Part shown: piece after piece, positions 61,479-64,000 of the stretch
Numbering within the stretch: the stretch's first letter is position 1
Layout of the letters: each line of letters opens with the position of its first letter
NCBI GenBank assembly: GCA_019638355.1
Contig: JAHBTY010000005.1
Location: 124,001 to 188,000 of the forward strand
Source: Cyclobacteriaceae bacterium
GTDB lineage: Bacteria; Bacteroidota; Bacteroidia; Cytophagales; Cyclobacteriaceae
Length of the DNA stretch: 64,000 nucleotides
Direction of reading: 5' to 3'
Position numbers and translations under genes: made by a program
The notes under the pieces: model-generated
Seen by the model: the letters and a program-made list of their open reading frames with translations, nothing else
Told to the model about the DNA's origin: nothing
Database searches by the model: none

Positions 61479-61581
61479 GTGCAACGATTTATTTCACGCA
61501 AGAAGCAAATTGGGTTCGGGTATTGCAAAATATTTTTATGATTTTTGTCGCACTGAAAAACAAACTAACAGTAAGTAGCCA

Positions 61582-62103
61582 ATGAATCGGAAGAAGAAAC
61601 ATCCACGCGAATCGTTCGTAAGCATGACCGAACTGGTACTGCCCAACGATACCAATACACTTAATAACTTAATGGGTGGGCGGTTAATGCATTGGATGGA
61701 TATTGTATCGGCCATAGCCGGACAAAAGCATTGCGAGAGTATTGTTGTAACGGCTTCTGTTGATAACATTTCGTTTCGTTCGCCTATTCGCTTGGGCGAT
61801 GTGGTTACGCTGCGTGCCCGCGCCACACGTGCGTTCAACTCTTCCGTTGAAATCCGGATCGATGTGGATGCTGAGAATATCCCGGAAGGAAGAAAAATTG
61901 AGAGCAACTCGGCCTACTTTACATTTGTTGCGGTAGATAAGAACGGGCATCCGGTTGAGATACCCGAGATTGTACCCGAAACACCTGAAGAGATTGAATT
62001 GTATAACGGAGCCTTGCGCAGAAGACAACTTCGCCTGATTTTGAGTGGCCGTATGAAACCCGATGAAGCAAACGAATTGAAATCGATTTTTAATAGCAAA
62101 TAA
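61582..62103 (+). CDS. Hotdog-fold acyl-CoA thioesterase (YciA type)
   Basis: 173 residues. 'TLNNLMGGRLMHWMDIVSAIAGQKH' (hotdog helix with the catalytic region), 'VVTASVDNISFRSPIRLGDVV', 'VEIRIDVDAENI' and 'NSAYFTFVAVDKNGHP' match acyl-CoA hydrolases. A ~40-residue C-terminal helical extension ('LYNGALRRRQLRLILSG') is present. It hydrolyses acyl-CoA thioesters in the cytoplasm. Divergent from the thr leader; its last base overlaps the next gene's start (AATGA). Confidence 0.87.
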   Translation: MNRKKKHPRESFVSMTELVLPNDTNTLNNLMGGRLMHWMDIVSAIAGQKHCESIVVTASVDNISFRSPIRLGDVVTLRARATRAFNSSVEIRIDVDAENIPEGRKIESNSAYFTFVAVDKNGHPVEIPEIVPETPEEIELYNGALRRRQLRLILSGRMKPDEANELKSIFNSK

Positions 62104-62480
62104 TGACTGAAAGTTCCGACTCCATATTTATAGAAGAGCTATATCATATCCGGCCTTTACCTACCGTTGTGATTACTAAACCCTGGAAGGAAATCGCACA
62201 AGCTGAAAAGGAATTGCTGGCACGCATTCTAACTGCATTGAAACTTTCCATCGATGGCGTTACAATCGTTCACCAACCGAAGCTGAACCTTTCGGCATTT
62301 ACCAGTAAGCCGGAAAAAGTAATCTACTTTGGAGCTTTGCCTGCAGGTCTGTCGCACTACGAGCGAATTGAAGCGCAGGGAGTAGCCTTGGTGGCATCCG
62401 AAGAACTACAGCAATTATTAACCAACGACCTGGCCCGTAAAAAGCTTTGGACGGCCTTGAAACAACTGTTTTCACTCTGA
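62103..62480 (+). CDS. Small cytoplasmic protein, possible DNA polymerase III psi (HolD)-like subunit
   Basis: 125 residues. It reads 'FIEELYHIRPLPTVVITKPWKEI' then 'VIYFGALPAGLSHYERIEAQGVALVASEELQQLLTND' type sequence, ending 'RKKLWTALKQLFSL'. The order (short strand, central Asp/Pro region, 'L..G.G...S..L..L..N...R..LW..L') recalls E. coli HolD psi. The match is by eye and weak; it may simply be an uncharacterised Bacteroidota protein. It overlaps the thioesterase stop by one base. Confidence 0.5.
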   Translation: MTESSDSIFIEELYHIRPLPTVVITKPWKEIAQAEKELLARILTALKLSIDGVTIVHQPKLNLSAFTSKPEKVIYFGALPAGLSHYERIEAQGVALVASEELQQLLTNDLARKKLWTALKQLFSL

Positions 62481-62512
62481 TTACGGAGATTTTAATTATT
62501 TGAGGCTTCTTC

Positions 62513-62520
62513 TATCTTTG
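62513..62520 (+). promoter_or_regulatory. -7 element for hppA
   Basis: TATCTTTG, an exact TAnnTTTG match, 63 bases before the hppA ATG, leaving a 5' leader of roughly 55 bases. No clear -33 TTG. Confidence 0.5.
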
Positions 62521-62583
62521 CGGTGCTTTTAAAAAGCCCCTGCCTCGCGGTTTTTGGCCGGGTTGTTTAACAAATAAATCTGT

Positions 62584-64000
62584 ATGCAAAATTTACTTTA
62601 CGCCTTGCCCCTCTTTGGCGTTCTGGGGCTTATCTATGTTATCTGGAAAAGTGCCTGGGTATCCAATCAAGATGCCGGTACCGACAAAATGAAAAAAATA
62701 GCCAGCCACATTGCAGAAGGAGCCATGGCTTTTCTGAAAGCCGAATACAAAATCCTAAGTGTATTTGTGGTATGTGTGGCATTATTGCTTGCTTTTACAG
62801 CTAACAGCGAAACTTCATCCCCACTTGTTGGCCTATCATTCGTACTGGGTGCTTTCTGCTCTGCCTTAGCTGGTTTTATTGGCATGCGTGTAGCAACCAA
62901 GGCTAATGTAAGAACTACCAATGCAGCGCGCACGAGTTTGGGTAAGGCACTTGAAGTGGCATTCACAGGAGGCTCCGTAATGGGTATGGGTGTAGTTGGT
63001 TTGGGTGTATTGGGATTGAGCATATTATTTATTGTTTACAAAAACATGTTTACTGAAATAACACAGGTTATTACAGTATTAACTGGTTTTTCGTTTGGCG
63101 CATCTTCCATTGCGCTTTTTGCGCGCGTAGGTGGCGGTATTTATACCAAAGCTGCCGATGTGGGTGCTGACCTGGTGGGTAAAGTAGAGGCCGGTATTCC
63201 GGAAGATCACCCACTTAACCCAGCCACCATTGCCGATAACGTGGGCGACAACGTAGGTGATGTGGCCGGTATGGGTGCCGACCTTTTCGAGTCGTATGTA
63301 GGCTCTATCATCGGAACTATGGTATTAGGTGCAGCCTTCTTTGCATTGCCTGAGTTTGCGGGTGAAGCTTTTGGAAATGGCTTGTCGGCTGTGTTATTAC
63401 CGCTGGCATTAGCAGGCGTTGGAATTATCATGTCGTTCATAGGAACATTTTTCGTTCGCGTTAAGGAAGGTGGCAATCCGCAAACCGCGTTAAATACCGG
63501 TGAAATTGTTTCGTCTGTAATCATGATTATCGCTTCGTGGTTTATCATCAAAGCCATGCTACCCGAAACCTGGCAGTACAGCGATCCACTCTATAACAAT
63601 GCAGGAGAATACACAACCTATACTTCAACCGGAATATTTTTTGCAACCGTAATTGGACTGGTGGCAGGTGTAATTATTGGGTTGATTACAGAATATTATA
63701 CAGGTATGGGTAAAAAACCTGTTATCTCAATCGTTCGACAATCATCTACCGGTGCTGCCACTAATATTATAGCGGGTTTAGGTGTAGGCATGATGTCCAC
63801 ACTTTGGCCTATCATAATCATAGCACTTTCCATTATTGGAGCCTTTCATTTTGGAGGCTTGTTCGGAATTGCTATTGCTGCTGTGGGTATGTTATCTAAC
63901 CTGGGTATCCAATTAGCTGTTGATGCTTATGGCCCTATATCCGATAATGCTGGTGGTGTAGCCGAAATGTCGGAACTACCGAAAGAAGTTCGGTCGCGCA
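62584..64000 (+). CDS. hppA: Membrane-bound ion-translocating pyrophosphatase (partial, right edge)
   Basis: 472 codons visible, cut by the window end. Multiple membrane helices; the PPi-binding segments '[18 protein letters not shown]' and '[20 protein letters not shown]' are unmistakable, followed by '[13 protein letters not shown]'. It couples pyrophosphate hydrolysis to H+ or Na+ export across the inner membrane. The residues that separate K+-dependent from independent and Na+ from H+ types cannot be judged safely from this part. A TATCTTTG promoter element lies upstream. Confidence 0.95.
   Translation, partial: MQNLLYALPLFGVLGLIYVIWKSAWVSNQDAGTDKMKKIASHIAEGAMAFLKAEYKILSVFVVCVALLLAFTANSETSSPLVGLSFVLGAFCSALAGFIGMRVATKANVRTTNAARTSLGKALEVAFTGGSVMGMGVVGLGVLGLSILFIVYKNMFTEITQVITVLTGFSFGASSIALFARVGGGIYTKAADVGADLVGKVEAGIPEDHPLNPATIADNVGDNVGDVAGMGADLFESYVGSIIGTMVLGAAFFALPEFAGEAFGNGLSAVLLPLALAGVGIIMSFIGTFFVRVKEGGNPQTALNTGEIVSSVIMIIASWFIIKAMLPETWQYSDPLYNNAGEYTTYTSTGIFFATVIGLVAGVIIGLITEYYTGMGKKPVISIVRQSSTGAATNIIAGLGVGMMSTLWPIIIIALSIIGAFHFGGLFGIAIAAVGMLSNLGIQLAVDAYGPISDNAGGVAEMSELPKEVRSR

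Overview
The window comes from a Bacteroidota chromosome, most likely order Cytophagales. The basis is TAnnTTTG-type -7 promoter elements, many secreted beta-barrels, tandem secreted amidohydrolases, split transketolase genes, an RHS protein of the Bacteroidota type, and weak Shine-Dalgarno sequences with many ATGA overlaps. No rRNA, tRNA or CRISPR array was seen. The left edge cuts an M48 peptidase gene and the right edge cuts a membrane pyrophosphatase gene.

Layout. 1-11.5 kb: housekeeping and envelope genes (M48 and M23 peptidases, bcp peroxiredoxin, two transketolase halves separated by two amidohydrolase genes, a decayed P-loop gene). 11.5-14.4 kb: a zinc alcohol dehydrogenase divergent from an arsenic island (arsR, arsM, arsN2) in which arsR and arsM carry identical 19-bp operators. 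14.4-18.3 kb: serine synthesis (a SerB-SerA fusion and a SerC-like aminotransferase). 18.3-20.8 kb: an ECF sigma factor followed by a short membrane protein, a Spy-like protein and a barrel. 20.8-27.7 kb: M1 peptidase, a twice-frameshifted lipoprotein gene coupled to a barrel gene, a large secreted protein and a TlpA thioredoxin. 27.7-33.4 kb: a non-phosphorylative L-fucose/L-rhamnose-type catabolic cluster interrupted by an Mrr-like endonuclease gene. 33.4-42.8 kb: ACMSD-like decarboxylase, TrhO, MogA, M23 peptidase, a three-gene lipoprotein/barrel/CHAT-TPR cassette, and Pcm.

42.9-56.5 kb is the most accessory part. It holds a decayed IS1-family element with an exact 8-bp target duplication. 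Next to it is a minus-strand cassette of three secreted proteins (1277-aa RHS-like, 137-aa, 2033-aa RHS) plus a small gene that looks like an immunity gene. The 2033-aa protein ends in an apparent WHH-type HNH/Endo VII nuclease. Upstream lie a palindromic element and a degenerate ~21-bp tandem repeat.

56.5-61.5 kb is a thrA-thrB-thrC operon (minus strand). Its leader encodes a 25-codon peptide with nine Thr and three Ile codons next to competing GGTAG/CTACC pairings, which is a good candidate for threonine/isoleucine attenuation. It ends with a thioesterase gene, a possible HolD-like gene and hppA. All functional calls are read from the sequence and remembered family motifs; no database search was run.
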